Shown here one piece after another: positions 50,872 to 60,629 of a stretch of 64,000 bases of DNA (position 1 is its first letter; every line of letters starts with the position of its first letter). The translations under genes were made by a program, and so were the position numbers. The stretch lies in contig NZ_CP147918.1 of the NCBI RefSeq assembly GCF_039645975.1, positions 248,001 through 312,000 on the forward strand. Reading direction: 5' to 3'. Origin of the DNA: Sulfurimonas sp. HSL-1716. Lineage in GTDB: Bacteria; Campylobacterota; Campylobacteria; Campylobacterales; Sulfurimonadaceae. The notes below the pieces were generated by a model. It ran no database searches and was not told the origin of the DNA. It was given only the letters and a program-made list of their open reading frames with translations.

Positions 50872-51710
50872 TGCGGCTGAACAAATATATAGCACACTAT
50901 TCGAGCTATTCGAGACGCGAAGCGGACAAAGCGATCCAAAACGGCTATGTCAGAGTCGACGGGGAAATAGAGACCAACCCTGCGACGCAGGTGGATGAAA
51001 AGCACTCCAAAGTAACCGTAAGCGGAAAGAAGATAGCACCGAGCGAGCAATATACGGTGATCGTGTACAACAAAGAAAAGGGTGAACTTGTAACAAAGAG
51101 CGATCCAAAAGGCAGAAAGACCATATACGACACGCTGCCAAGCAAATACAAGCACTATATTCCGATCGGAAGACTGGATTTTGCAACCGAGGGGCTGCTG
51201 CTTCTCACGGATGCTTCGCGCGTGGCGACGGCCCTTATGACATCGAGCATGGAGCGGGTATACCGCGTCAAGGTGAAAGGCGAGATAAGCGAAGAGATGG
51301 AGCTTGCCATGCAAAACGGACTCGAACTCGAAGATGCAAGTTCGGGAGCCCATGAGCTAAGCGAGATAAAATCGATGAACTTCGCTCCGTTTTACGCATA
51401 CAAGATCGTAAAAAGCACACCGACTTATTCTATTTTAAAAATAGCCATAGGCGAAGGGCAAAACCGTGAAGTCAGACGCTTCTTTGCACATTTTGACAGA
51501 GAGGTGGTCGATCTGAAACGTCTCTCGTTCGGCGGTATCGAACTCAACAACCTTCCAAACGGCAAGGTGAGATTTTTGACCAGAAGCGAGTACGGACATC
51601 TGTATGAGTTCATGAAAGTTTACGACAGAGAAGAAAAAAACCGTAAAAATGAATTGAAAAGTAAAGAGAAAGAAAAAAAAAGTTACGATAAAAAAATGAA
51701 AAAAGTTTAA
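50871..51710 (+). CDS. rluB: rRNA large/small subunit pseudouridine synthase (RsuA/RluB family)
   Basis: A 279-aa protein with an N-terminal S4 domain (MRLNKYIAHYSSYSRREADK) and a catalytic domain with the Asp in YIPIGRLDFATEGLLLLT. GQNREVRRFFAHFDREVVDLKR is the second family block. The C-terminal tail is Lys/Glu-rich (KSKEKEKKSYDKKMKKV). ATG 50871 overlaps the kdsD stop. Assignment to RluB rather than RsuA is by general likeness. Confidence 0.88.
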   Translation: MRLNKYIAHYSSYSRREADKAIQNGYVRVDGEIETNPATQVDEKHSKVTVSGKKIAPSEQYTVIVYNKEKGELVTKSDPKGRKTIYDTLPSKYKHYIPIGRLDFATEGLLLLTDASRVATALMTSSMERVYRVKVKGEISEEMELAMQNGLELEDASSGAHELSEIKSMNFAPFYAYKIVKSTPTYSILKIAIGEGQNREVRRFFAHFDREVVDLKRLSFGGIELNNLPNGKVRFLTRSEYGHLYEFMKVYDREEKNRKNELKSKEKEKKSYDKKMKKV

Positions 51711-51724
51711 AAAGGGGTTTTTAA

Positions 51725-52123
51725 ATGAGAAAAATGAAGTTTCCGACAAGCCATAAAACACAGTTGATGGATATAAGCAAAGAGGTGAGCGAAGAGGTGA
51801 TAAAATCGGGTGTCAAAGACGGTATATGCGTAGTTTTCACGCCGCATACTACGGCAAGCGTATTTATGTTTGAAAACCAGGATCCGGCTCTTCGCCGTGA
51901 TCTGTTAAACGGGCTTTCCCGCGTGGCACCGAGCGATGTCGAGTATCAGCATACGGGAACGAATGCTGCGGCACATCTTAAAAGCTCCCGTATGGGGAAC
52001 TCTGTTTCAATTCCTGTTGTCAATGCAAAGCTGACACTTGGCAAATGGCAGGGTGTCTTTTTCGGTGAGTTCGACGGGCCCCGCCAAGAGCGTGAGGTCT
52101 ATATAAAAGTCATAGCGGGCTAA
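51725..52123 (+). CDS. YjbQ family (UPF0047) protein
   Basis: A 132-aa protein with the family core VVFTPHTTASVFMFENQDP, HTGTNAAAHLKSSRMGNS and VFFGEFDGPRQEREVYIKVI. Some members have secondary thiamine-phosphate synthase activity in vitro; the true role is unknown. Its stop overlaps the rarA start. Confidence 0.92.
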   Translation: MRKMKFPTSHKTQLMDISKEVSEEVIKSGVKDGICVVFTPHTTASVFMFENQDPALRRDLLNGLSRVAPSDVEYQHTGTNAAAHLKSSRMGNSVSIPVVNAKLTLGKWQGVFFGEFDGPRQEREVYIKVIAG

Positions 52124-53301
52124 TGGACTTTACCCATCTCTTGCGACCGAAGAATTTCGATGAGATCGTCGGTCAGTCTCATCTTGTCTCCAAAGACGCG
52201 CCGCTAAGAAAACTGTGTGAAAACAATGCTTTGGGGCACAGTTTTTTTTACGGGACTCCGGGAAGCGGCAAAACTTCCCTTTCACGCGTCATAGCAAATG
52301 TGATGGGGCTTCCGTTTTACGAATTCAATGCGACCTCCCTTAAAGTAGAGCAGCTCAGAAAGATATTCGACCAGTACGAGAACGCTCTGCAGCGTCCGCT
52401 TATCTTCATCGACGAGGTGCACCGCCTTGCCAAGAATCAGCAGGAAGTTCTTCTTCCCGTTATGGAGAAAAACTCTATTCTTCTTATCGGTGCTTCGACT
52501 GAAAATCCCTTTTTCTCACTGACTTCGGCTATGCGCTCGCGTTCCATGCTTTTTGAGTTAAAGAGAATATCTGATGATGAGATGGGGATACTTTTAGACA
52601 AAGCACTTTCTCAGGCAAAGCTTACCTGCAAGGATGAGGCAAGAGAGTATCTGATAGTGAGTTCAAACGGCGATGCACGTGCGATGCTCAAGCTTTTGGA
52701 GTTTGCTTCGGCACTTGATAACGACATCACTTTAGAGCTTTTAAAATCGCTTCGTCCGACAGCTCAAAACGACGGAAGCAGCGATGCGACCGTACACTAC
52801 GACCTTATAAGCGCGCTCATAAAATCCGTTCGCGGAAGCGATGCGGACGCTGCCGTCTATTACCTTGCACGTCTTATCAAAGCGGGCGAATCGGCTGATT
52901 TTATCGCAAGACGTCTGGTAATACTTGCAAGCGAGGATGTTGGAAATGCAAATCCGCAGGCACTGACGCTAACGACGTCTGCGATGAGCACGGTGGCAAA
53001 GATCGGCTATCCCGAAGCGCGTATCGTCTTGGCGCAGGCGGTGATCTATCTTTGTGCTTCTCCAAAATCCAATAGCGCCTACAATGCCATAAACAGTGCG
53101 CTTAAAGCAGTGGAAGAGGGGATTCTTCTTGAAGTGCCCCAAAATATCAAACAGCAAAATAAAGGCTACCTGTATCCGCACGATTTCGGCGGTTATGTAA
53201 AACAGCAATACTTAACGAAAAATCTAAAGTTCGTCGAGTTAAAAGATATCGGTTATGAGAAAAAGATGAAAGAGTGGATGGAGTTGATAAAAAATAGTTA
53301 A
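52123..53301 (+). CDS. rarA: Replication-associated recombination ATPase RarA
   Basis: A 392-aa AAA+ protein (RarA/MgsA/WRNIP1) acting at stalled forks. LLRPKNFDEIVGQSHLV, Walker A FYGTPGSGKTSLSRVIA, Walker B LIFIDEVHRLAKNQQEVLLP, sensor I LIGASTENPFFSLTSAM, and a C-terminal tetramerisation domain with AGESADFIARRLVILASEDVG. Length is normal. ATG 52123 overlaps the preceding stop. Confidence 0.95.
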   Translation: MDFTHLLRPKNFDEIVGQSHLVSKDAPLRKLCENNALGHSFFYGTPGSGKTSLSRVIANVMGLPFYEFNATSLKVEQLRKIFDQYENALQRPLIFIDEVHRLAKNQQEVLLPVMEKNSILLIGASTENPFFSLTSAMRSRSMLFELKRISDDEMGILLDKALSQAKLTCKDEAREYLIVSSNGDARAMLKLLEFASALDNDITLELLKSLRPTAQNDGSSDATVHYDLISALIKSVRGSDADAAVYYLARLIKAGESADFIARRLVILASEDVGNANPQALTLTTSAMSTVAKIGYPEARIVLAQAVIYLCASPKSNSAYNAINSALKAVEEGILLEVPQNIKQQNKGYLYPHDFGGYVKQQYLTKNLKFVELKDIGYEKKMKEWMELIKNS

Positions 53302-53319
53302 GAGCGAAATGCTCTTAAC
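53297..53319 (-). terminator. Terminator after rplT (and at the end of rarA)
   Basis: GTTAAGAGC-GAAAT-GCTCTTAAC, a perfect 9-bp stem. On the minus strand it is followed by TATTTTTTATC, a good terminator for rpmI-rplT. On the plus strand it overlaps the rarA stop. Confidence 0.78.
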
Positions 53320-53322
53320 TTC

Positions 53323-53676
53323 TTAAAGTGCCGCTTTGGCAGAAGCAACTACAGAAGCAAATGCTGCTGCATCGTTCATAGCCATATCGGCAAGAATTTT
53401 ACGGTCAAGCTCGATGCCGGCTTTTTTCAAACCATTGATGAAAGTCGAGTAGTTGATATCGTTTAAACGACAAGCTGCGTTTATACGAACGATCCATAGA
53501 CTACGGAATTCGCGTTTTTTCTGTTTACGGTCTCTAAACGCGTAGTACATTGAGCGCTCTAACTGCTCTTTTGCTTTACGGAAATGTTTACGACGACCGC
53601 TATAAAAACCTTTTGCAAGTTTTAATATTTTTTTGTGACGTGCTCTACGCACAGTACCAGTTTTTACTCTTGGCAT
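53323..53676 (-). CDS. rplT: Ribosomal protein bL20
   Basis: A 117-aa 50S protein: [27 protein letters not shown]-type opening ([19 protein letters not shown]), [19 protein letters not shown] and [20 protein letters not shown] are diagnostic. Follows rpmI on the minus strand with a 101-base spacer. infC is not immediately upstream of rpmI, unlike many bacteria. Confidence 0.98.
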   Translation of the reverse strand: MPRVKTGTVRRARHKKILKLAKGFYSGRRKHFRKAKEQLERSMYYAFRDRKQKKREFRSLWIVRINAACRLNDINYSTFINGLKKAGIELDRKILADMAMNDAAAFASVVASAKAAL

Positions 53677-53721
53677 ATTGTTTTTCCTTTCTTTACCGTA
53701 TCTGCATCTTTGCGACAGGTG

Positions 53722-53757
53722 CCACTCTCTTGGTGGACTTTCCCACAGTTGCTGTGG
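53722..53757 (-). other. Structured spacer between rpmI and rplT
   Basis: Two short stems, CCAC/GTGG (53722-53736) and CCACAG-TTG-CTGTGG (53743-53757), lie in the leader of rplT. L20 is an autorepressor in other bacteria, so a regulatory RNA is possible, but the stems are short. Confidence 0.35.
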
Positions 53758-53777
53758 AGATAGTTAAGAACGCTTGA

Positions 53778-53969
53778 TTAAGCGATCATTGCCTTAATGT
53801 TTTTTTCATCGACTTTTGCCACTACTTTTGGCGTATTTTGGTTACGACGAGTTGCTGCATCTTGTTTTGTCAAGATATGGCTACGAAACGCTGTTCCGCG
53901 TTTGATAGAACCGTTTTTCTTAACTTTAAAACGCTTTACAGCGCCTTTTACCGATTTCATCTTTGGCAT
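53778..53969 (-). CDS. rpmI: Ribosomal protein bL35
   Basis: A 63-aa 50S protein, [20 protein letters not shown] at the N terminus. The start is at 53969 with AAGGAG upstream; longer frames extend into noncoding sequence. Slightly shorter and more diverged than many L35 but clearly family. Confidence 0.95.
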   Translation of the reverse strand: MPKMKSVKGAVKRFKVKKNGSIKRGTAFRSHILTKQDAATRRNQNTPKVVAKVDEKNIKAMIA

Positions 53970-54120
53970 CCGGCTCTCCTTTTGTAAAATTCTAAAGCTA
54001 CCCCGCAAGATAGACTTTAAGGGCGAAAGTATACCCAAAAAAAAGAAAATATGAAAGTTGTTTACCCTATTTTCACTTAACTTTAAGTACAATATGACAA
54101 ACTTAATAGTTAGGATGAGT

Positions 54121-55455
54121 ATGAATAATCATAATATAATGGATATTGCCACGAAAAATGTTTTGACGATTTCTGAAAACGGAACTATTAGAGATGCGAT
54201 AGAAAGTATGTACAAAAATAACCACAGAGACGTTGTCGTGGTCTCTGAGAGTGATAAAAAATTCGGACTGCTTAGTGCGGCAGATCTGATAAAAATGAAA
54301 AAACTCGGATTGGATTTTAATCAAAAGATATCTTCCGTCCTTTATCCCACGATACAAACTCTGCATAAAAACAGCTCGGTATTCGATGCTATAAACAGAA
54401 TAAACTGCAAAAACTATCCGATGTGCGTCGTTGATGATGCGAATAATCTGGTCGGATTCGTTTCTTACTACGATATTATCTCTTCGATAGATCCAAATTC
54501 GATGCTCGAGCGCAGATATATAGGCGAAGTATTGATAGGTTCGGAGCTCAAAAAAGCTTCTCAGGAGATGTCTCTTTGCGATATTATCGGCATGATGGAT
54601 GATACCATGTATGACTGTGTCATATTGATGGATGAGAACAATAAAGCAGTAGGGATCATAACTACAAAAGACGTCATAAGATTTTTCAACGGAAATATTA
54701 ATATGCAGGAAAGTGCTCGCCTGCATATGATCTCGCCGCTTTTGACGGTCGATTACAACACTACGATAAAAGATGCGCTGAGTTTTATAAAAGACAAACA
54801 TTTTAAAAGGCTTATCATAACCAACAGCAGCGGCGATACGATCGGCCAGATAACGCAAGAGGAGCTTTTGGCCAGAATATACTCCCGCTGGGCCGAGATA
54901 ATGCGCACCAGCCAAAACAAGCTCGAAGAGGTCAATAAAGTCCTTAACGAGAAAGCTTCACAGTATGAGATGCTATCCGCTACGGATAAATTGACCGGGA
55001 TTTATAACAGAGGAAAATTCGAAGTCGAGCTCAACAGCGAGATCCAAAGAGCCAAAAGATATAAATCCGATCCCTTCTCGATCATTTTTTTCGATGTGGA
55101 TAATTTTAAAAGGATCAATGATACGTACGGGCATCCGGTCGGCGATGTCGTTCTTAAAAAGATCACGAACCTCTTTAAAACTGGACTGAGGGCGACAGAT
55201 GTTTTTGCCCGCTGGGGCGGAGAAGAGTTTGCAATAATCATGCCCAATACGATACTCGAAAAAGCAGCCGCAGCAGCCGAAAAACTACGTCAGATGATAG
55301 AAAAAGAGGATATGAAAGACGTGGGTTGCGTCACATGCAGTTTCGGAGTCAGCGAATTTTTGCAAGATGACGAGATGCAGTCGATAATAATCAGAACCGA
55401 TAACGCCATGTATAAAGCCAAAAGAAAGGGAAAAAACAAAGTCGTGATCGCTTAA
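54121..55455 (+). CDS. CBS-domain diguanylate cyclase (CBS-GGDEF)
   Basis: A 444-aa protein from ATG 54121 (AGGA five bases upstream; ATG 54115 is the alternative). Four CBS repeats occupy residues ~1-265 ([80 protein letters not shown]), which usually sense adenine nucleotides. A short coiled coil leads to a GGDEF domain with [11 protein letters not shown]. It should couple energy charge to c-di-GMP synthesis. Confidence 0.92.
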   Translation: MNNHNIMDIATKNVLTISENGTIRDAIESMYKNNHRDVVVVSESDKKFGLLSAADLIKMKKLGLDFNQKISSVLYPTIQTLHKNSSVFDAINRINCKNYPMCVVDDANNLVGFVSYYDIISSIDPNSMLERRYIGEVLIGSELKKASQEMSLCDIIGMMDDTMYDCVILMDENNKAVGIITTKDVIRFFNGNINMQESARLHMISPLLTVDYNTTIKDALSFIKDKHFKRLIITNSSGDTIGQITQEELLARIYSRWAEIMRTSQNKLEEVNKVLNEKASQYEMLSATDKLTGIYNRGKFEVELNSEIQRAKRYKSDPFSIIFFDVDNFKRINDTYGHPVGDVVLKKITNLFKTGLRATDVFARWGGEEFAIIMPNTILEKAAAAAEKLRQMIEKEDMKDVGCVTCSFGVSEFLQDDEMQSIIIRTDNAMYKAKRKGKNKVVIA

Positions 55456-56084
55456 GCTGCCGATACATGTTTGTCTATTTTTAAATCGGGACGGATGATC
55501 CAAAAGAGGACCAATGCAAAGAGAGCCCCGAACATATCAAAAAGCATATCTTTTTGAGCATCCCAGATATCACCCTGTGAACCCAAGAACTCAATACCTG
55601 CCTGCCCGCCGTGAAGAACTGCGTATATCCATTCAAGTATCTCATACCATGCCGCAATGCTCATGATGAAAAAAAGCCCGAAAAATGTTGCCAGTACAGG
55701 ACCTGACCATTTTTTTCTCGTTAAAAGTTCTGCTGCGGCAAATGCGTAAAAGCCGACGACGAGATGACCGACGCGGTCAAAGTTGTTCCTTTCAAAACCA
55801 AATAGATGGGTAATAAAATCAAAAGGTACGTTGGCAAAGGTATAGTGGCCTCCCACCGTATGCCAAAACATCCACGCAGACATCAAAGTATATGAATAAT
55901 TGGAAAATCTAAAAAACCTGAAAGTAAAAACAAGAAGGATAAAAGTTATGACGATGGGAGTGTCTTCAACGATCCACACATCCCTGTCTACGGGATTAAT
56001 CGCAAGCAAAACGAACAGGAGCATAAAGAGGATAGAAAGTATGTGGGGATATATTTTAAAGATACGCGCCGCTTTGTCTGTCAT
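55452..56084 (-). CDS. DUF2238 (YjdF) family membrane protein
   Basis: A 210-aa protein with about six hydrophobic helices. Family features are FERNNFDRVGHLVVGFYAFAA, WYEILEWIYAVLHGG and FLGSQGDIWDAQKDML near the end. The conserved His, Asp and Glu in membrane segments hint at metal or proton chemistry; no function is known. Converges with the CBS-GGDEF gene, stops overlapping. Confidence 0.9.
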   Translation of the reverse strand: MTDKAARIFKIYPHILSILFMLLFVLLAINPVDRDVWIVEDTPIVITFILLVFTFRFFRFSNYSYTLMSAWMFWHTVGGHYTFANVPFDFITHLFGFERNNFDRVGHLVVGFYAFAAAELLTRKKWSGPVLATFFGLFFIMSIAAWYEILEWIYAVLHGGQAGIEFLGSQGDIWDAQKDMLFDMFGALFALVLFWIIRPDLKIDKHVSAA

Positions 56085-56185
56085 CTTTTTGCTCTTTATA
56101 AATAAGGTGTCTTTAAAATTCTATCAAATATAGTGAAGATTAATATTAATTTTACTATCATTCAAAGAAAAAAAGGTCAGGATCA

Positions 56186-56629
56186 ATGATAGAACTGAAG
56201 ATTACAGACGGAGAGATGGGCGTGCGCCCGCCGGTCACCAAACCGCATCCGGGTTTTTTCCATCAAGTAGGTGAAGAGAGGTTCCGTAAGCTTGTAAGCG
56301 ATCATTATGAGCTTATAAGAAACAGCGACATAGCGTTTTTGTTTCCCGTAAACGATGAAGATGATTTTGATCAGGCGAAGAAAAACGCCGCCGATTTTCT
56401 GATCCAAGTCAGCGGCGGTCATGCTTATTTCAGCGAAAACCGCGGCGAGCCGAGAATGGTCGGCCGTCATGCACCTTTTCGTATTGACGAACATGCAAGA
56501 AGAAGATGGCTGGAGTTTTATGCACAGCTTCTTCCCGGGCTTGAAGAAGAGGGAGTGGATCCCGAATATATAAAATCCTTTTGGGATTATCTCGATATCT
56601 TTTCCATCTGGATGATAAATATCAAATAA
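56186..56629 (+). CDS. Truncated haemoglobin family protein
   Basis: A 147-aa globin of the truncated type. Late motifs MVGRHAPFRIDEHARRRWLEF match the proximal-His/F-G region of group II-like members, and SGGHAYFSENRGEP is the preceding loop. Campylobacterota commonly use such globins for oxygen or NO handling. Its start follows an AGGTCAGGA sequence. Monocistronic, ended by a strong hairpin. Confidence 0.88.
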   Translation: MIELKITDGEMGVRPPVTKPHPGFFHQVGEERFRKLVSDHYELIRNSDIAFLFPVNDEDDFDQAKKNAADFLIQVSGGHAYFSENRGEPRMVGRHAPFRIDEHARRRWLEFYAQLLPGLEEEGVDPEYIKSFWDYLDIFSIWMINIK

Positions 56630-56636
56630 TTACCGC

Positions 56637-56661
56637 AGGAACGCTTGAACAAAGCGTTCCT
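56637..56661. terminator. Terminator between the globin and hisJ
   Basis: A perfect 10-bp stem AGGAACGCTT-GAACA-AAGCGTTCCT followed by TTTC, lying between the two convergent genes; probably bidirectional. Confidence 0.68.
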
Positions 56662-56669
56662 TTCACACT

Positions 56670-57449
56670 CTAAAATTCGATAAAACTTCTGTCTCTGTTC
56701 TTAAACACCGCGCATTTTTTATAGCCTATTTGACGTGCCAGCTCGACTATACTTTCATCAAACAATCCTACCTGTGCGGGCGTATGCGCGTCCGAGCCGA
56801 AAGTTATGGGAATGTCCAGAGCATAAGCTTCGCCGAGAAGTTCATTTGAAGGGTATGCCTGTTTTATGGGTTTTCTCAGTCCCGACATGTTCACTTCAAG
56901 TACCGCACCGCTTTTTTTTATCGCTTTTAAGGCGTTTGAAGCGATAGATAAAATATCGCGTTTGGGCATGAACTTAAAAACCTTTATCAGATCGAGATGT
57001 CCGATAATATCGAATTTTCCGAATTTTGCCATCTCTTCGACTGCATCGAAATACTCCTGCCAGATCTTATCGATGTCCTCGGTGTGGTACCTGCCTATGA
57101 ACTCCGGATTGTCAAACCCCCAGCCGTCGATAAAGTGGACGGAGCCTATAAGAAAATCCACGTCTGCATTCAGCACTCTTTCATCCATATGATTTTTAAG
57201 GTAATCCACTTCGTAACCCAGCAGTATCTCTATCTTGTCTTGGTACTTTGTTTTTGCCTCGCTTACCCATTTTTCATAGATCGGCATCTCCTCGAAACTC
57301 ATACGGTACGAAGGGTCGAAATCCATAGGTGCATGATCTGAAAAACCAAAATATTTTATCCCTTTTTTGATCGCTGCTTCCACATATTCATCGATGGTTC
57401 CCTCTGCATGATTACAAAGTGTAGTGTGATTGTGCAAATCTACCAACAT
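56670..57449 (-). CDS. hisJ: Histidinol-phosphatase, PHP type
   Basis: A 259-aa PHP-fold phosphatase of the HisK/HisJ type (histidine synthesis). Metal ligands lie in DLHNHTTLCNHAEGT, FGFSDHAPM, LLGYEVDYL, GSVHFID, IIGHLDLI and GSDAHTPAQVG, in the standard order. Length normal. Confidence 0.9.
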   Translation of the reverse strand: MLVDLHNHTTLCNHAEGTIDEYVEAAIKKGIKYFGFSDHAPMDFDPSYRMSFEEMPIYEKWVSEAKTKYQDKIEILLGYEVDYLKNHMDERVLNADVDFLIGSVHFIDGWGFDNPEFIGRYHTEDIDKIWQEYFDAVEEMAKFGKFDIIGHLDLIKVFKFMPKRDILSIASNALKAIKKSGAVLEVNMSGLRKPIKQAYPSNELLGEAYALDIPITFGSDAHTPAQVGLFDESIVELARQIGYKKCAVFKNRDRSFIEF

Positions 57450-57531
57450 TTTTTCAATTCTCTTTTTTTTTAAAGTTTATCTTGCTATTATAGTACAAAA
57501 TGTTAGTAGAAAGATATTTTGGAGTAGTTTT

Positions 57532-58245
57532 ATGACACAAGAAGAGTTGGATGCTTTGATGAACGGCGATTTGGATTCTGTTGAAGATGATAGTTTAGAA
57601 TCTGAAGAATCTGATGAAATAGATGTTGAACAAGACTATACAAACGAGATAGAGGTACCGACACCGGATGAACTCGAAGATCGCAGAGTTCATCCAAAAA
57701 AATTAGTACCGCCTCCTCCGTATGATGACAACAAAGTAGTGCATCAGCTTGATGATGTCACCAAAGAGAGTGAAGAAAAAGCTACCCAAATATTCGATAT
57801 CGTTGAAAATATCAGCAATGACATGATGGAAAAAGAGGAAAATATATCTTCTTGCATCAAGATATTTGAAAACAACATAAAACTTTTTACGAACCTAACG
57901 GAAAAATTTCCCGATATTCAGACTTTTAAAACGGCAAGAGAGGAAAACGAAGAAGCGCTGGCGGGTGCGCAGGAAGTGTTTGATTCCATTCAAGAAAGCG
58001 GCAACTCTTTGATGAACGTCATGGATATTATGCAGTATCAGGATATCCACCGTCAAAAGATCGAGCGCGTCATAAATGTCATGAGGGCGCTTTCAAACTA
58101 CATGAACGCACTCTTTGCGGGCAAAATAGACGATGACAAGCGCGTAAGTTCCGCAGTCCATCTTCCTGGTGACGAATCGACCGAAGATGTCGTCAATGCC
58201 GATGATATAGAAGCCTTACTTGCACAATTTGGCGCAAACGGATAA
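57532..58245 (+). CDS. cheZ: CheZ-like chemotaxis phosphatase (HP0170 type)
   Basis: A 237-aa remote CheZ, which dephosphorylates CheY-P. The catalytic helix MQYQDIHRQKIERVINVM keeps the Asp and Gln spaced as in E. coli CheZ (Asp143, Gln147). The N terminus MTQEELDALMNGD resembles the FliN/FliM-type binding peptide, and the C-terminal DDIEALLAQFG may bind CheY. A long acidic N-terminal region (residues 10-45) is present. ATG 57532 with GGAG upstream is preferred over ATG 57430. Confidence 0.85.
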   Translation: MTQEELDALMNGDLDSVEDDSLESEESDEIDVEQDYTNEIEVPTPDELEDRRVHPKKLVPPPPYDDNKVVHQLDDVTKESEEKATQIFDIVENISNDMMEKEENISSCIKIFENNIKLFTNLTEKFPDIQTFKTAREENEEALAGAQEVFDSIQESGNSLMNVMDIMQYQDIHRQKIERVINVMRALSNYMNALFAGKIDDDKRVSSAVHLPGDESTEDVVNADDIEALLAQFGANG

Positions 58246-58303
58246 AATTCCAAGAAAATTCAATGCTTATTATTAAAACAGGCATGATTATAATAGAGAA
58301 AAT

Positions 58304-59596
58304 ATGCAAAAAGTAGAGTTACTTTCTCCGGCTGGAAATTTAGAAAAACTTCGTATTGCCATCGATTATGGTGCCGATGCCGTTTACGGCGGTGTGAGCC
58401 ACTTTTCGCTTCGAATACGTTCGGGCAAAGAGTTTTCCTTTGAAGAGTTCAAAGAGGGGATAGACTACGCCCACTCGAAAGGAAAGAAGGTCTACGCGAC
58501 CATAAACGGTTTTCCTTTTAACTCTCAGCTTTCCCTTTTAAAAAAACATATACTCAAAATGGCGGAGCTCGGTCCCGATGCCATCATCGTAGCGACGCCT
58601 GGAGTGCTGAAGCTATGCAATGAACTCGCGCCGCATATCCCGCTTCACCTTTCGACTCAGGCTAACGTTCTGAACGTTTTGGATGCAAAGATCTATTATG
58701 ATATGGGTGCGCGCCGTATTATCGCTGCCCGCGAAATATCCTTAAAAGATCTGTGCGAGATAAAAAAAGAGCTTCCCGATCTGGAAGTAGAGGTGTTCGT
58801 GCACGGTTCCATGTGTTTTGCATACAGCGGAAGATGTCTGATATCTACGCTGCAAAGCGGCCGGGTTCCAAACCGCGGAAGCTGCGCTAACGACTGTAGA
58901 TTTCCGTATGAGCTCTATGCGGCGAATCCCGAGACGGGAACACTTTTCAGACTCGAAGAGGATCCGGGCATCGGAACGTATATCATGAACTCAAAAGACC
59001 TGAACCTCGCTTCGCACATCAAAGAGATACTCGACAGCGGGTGTGTGGATTCACTCAAGATAGAGGGGCGTACAAAAACTTCATACTATGCGGCCGTTAC
59101 GGCGAAAGCTTACCGTATGGCCATAGACGATTATTATGCAGGCTGTTATGAACCGGATAAATATCAGCATGAGCTTGAATCCATGCAAAACCGCGGGTAT
59201 ACAGACGCGTATCTTATAAGCCGTCCGTTTGAAAAGCATGACGGGCAAAGCCTTGATTTTACCATGCAGATGGGAACGCATCAGGTGAGCGGGATGGTCA
59301 CGTTAGAGGGAACGCACTTTATGTGTAAATATAAAACTCTGCCCGATGAAGAGCTGGAGATCGTAGCACCTCTTGGATCTAAAATAGCAGAGGTGGATAA
59401 CGAAACAGGAACGATCTATCAAAGAGACGGCAGATGGTATATGCGCCTGAAAAAACTGGTTGCAGAGAACAAGAAAGTCTGGGATGAAGTCCACAGCGGA
59501 AACTTAAACCCTATTGAACTGCCGACAATACTTCCGCCGTATACTTTTTTAAGGATACCGGCAGACGGCGATATGGGAACCCACCCGAAAATTTAA
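58304..59596 (+). CDS. U32 family protein, tRNA 5-hydroxyuridine hydroxylase (TrhP/YegQ type)
   Basis: A 430-aa U32 protein. Starts VELLSPAGNLEKLRIAIDYG, ADAVYGGVSHFSLR; the U32 signature is EVFVHGSMCFAYSGRCLIS with cysteines in RGSCANDCRFPY for an Fe-S cluster. The C-terminal barrel is normal. YegQ (TrhP) makes ho5U34 in tRNA; that specific role is inferred from length and likeness. Confidence 0.88.
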   Translation: MQKVELLSPAGNLEKLRIAIDYGADAVYGGVSHFSLRIRSGKEFSFEEFKEGIDYAHSKGKKVYATINGFPFNSQLSLLKKHILKMAELGPDAIIVATPGVLKLCNELAPHIPLHLSTQANVLNVLDAKIYYDMGARRIIAAREISLKDLCEIKKELPDLEVEVFVHGSMCFAYSGRCLISTLQSGRVPNRGSCANDCRFPYELYAANPETGTLFRLEEDPGIGTYIMNSKDLNLASHIKEILDSGCVDSLKIEGRTKTSYYAAVTAKAYRMAIDDYYAGCYEPDKYQHELESMQNRGYTDAYLISRPFEKHDGQSLDFTMQMGTHQVSGMVTLEGTHFMCKYKTLPDEELEIVAPLGSKIAEVDNETGTIYQRDGRWYMRLKKLVAENKKVWDEVHSGNLNPIELPTILPPYTFLRIPADGDMGTHPKI

Positions 59597-59618
59597 TTTT
59601 ACATGTAAGGAAAAAAAT

Positions 59619-60113
59619 ATGAAGTTTGTTTCGATAATTATCGGCAGTAAAAGTGATTTTGAAGTCATGAAGTCTTGTGCGGACACGTTTGAGGCATTTG
59701 GCGTTAACTACGAGCTTGTTATCTCATCGGCTCACCGTTCTCCCGAGCGTACGAAAGAGTATGTGGAAAATGCAGAGAAAAAAGGTGCGCAGGTGTTTAT
59801 CGCCGCTGCCGGTATGGCTGCGCATCTGGCGGGCGTACTTGCCTCAAAAACGGTCAAGCCTATCATCGGCGTGCCTATGAGCGCATCGGCTCTCAGCGGC
59901 ATAGATGCACTTCTTTCGACTGTCCAGATGCCGGCTGGAATGCCTGTTGCTACAGTAGCCATAGGAAAAGCCGGTGCTATCAACTCCGCATATCTGGCGA
60001 TGCAGATACTTGCTCTTGAAAACGAAGATTTAAGAGTAAAGCTAAAAGAGGATAGAATAGCAAAAGCTAAAAAAGTCGAGATGGACTCTATGGAGATAGA
60101 GACTATTCTTTAA
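59619..60113 (+). CDS. purE: N5-carboxyaminoimidazole ribonucleotide mutase PurE
   Basis: A 164-aa class I PurE. IIGSKSDFEVMKSCADTFEAF, VISSAHRSPERTKEYV, AAAGMAAHLAGVLASKTVKP and GIDALLSTVQMPAGMPVATV are diagnostic. Acts in de novo purine synthesis. AAGGAAA SD upstream. Confidence 0.97.
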   Translation: MKFVSIIIGSKSDFEVMKSCADTFEAFGVNYELVISSAHRSPERTKEYVENAEKKGAQVFIAAAGMAAHLAGVLASKTVKPIIGVPMSASALSGIDALLSTVQMPAGMPVATVAIGKAGAINSAYLAMQILALENEDLRVKLKEDRIAKAKKVEMDSMEIETIL

Positions 60114-60140
60114 TACCTTGAGCTACCAAAAGGGATCACT

Positions 60141-60629
60141 ATGAGTTTAAATTGGATGAGTATTGAAGAGTATGCGGATCTGACAGGACTTGAACTGCTT
60201 GCTATCGAGGAGTTGATAGCAAGGGATAAGCTCGTAAGCAAGATCGAAAACGGTCAGACCTATATTGACCCTTCAAAAGGCGCCAGCGAAATAGTTCCCT
60301 CGGAACTGCAAAACGTGACAAAATCAAATACTCCCGGGATGACGGTTCCTGCACAGTTCGTCGAAAAGACGATAGGAACCATCATCAACCTTCATGAAAG
60401 AGTCCTTGACGCAAAAGACGAAACGATAGAATCGATCAAAAACGAGAATATGTTCTTAAAAGAAGCTCTCGCATCGCTTCAAGAACTTTACGAAGAGGAC
60501 AGAAAAACCATAGAGACTCTGACGGATCAGTTGAAGCTTTCTCAGCAAGAGGTAGAGTTCTTAAGAAGAAAATATAAGCTGATGTGGGGGAAAGTCGTTG
60601 AGAACTACTCAACAACCGATAAAGAATGA
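60141..60629 (+). CDS. DUF3972 family protein
   Basis: A 162-aa protein typical of Campylobacterota. The N-terminal ~60 residues look like a MerR-type helix-turn-helix (MSIEEYADLTGLELLAIEEL); residues ~85-150 form a coiled coil. Probably a DNA- or protein-binding regulator; no function is known. The stop overlaps the next start. Confidence 0.85.
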   Translation: MSLNWMSIEEYADLTGLELLAIEELIARDKLVSKIENGQTYIDPSKGASEIVPSELQNVTKSNTPGMTVPAQFVEKTIGTIINLHERVLDAKDETIESIKNENMFLKEALASLQELYEEDRKTIETLTDQLKLSQQEVEFLRRKYKLMWGKVVENYSTTDKE

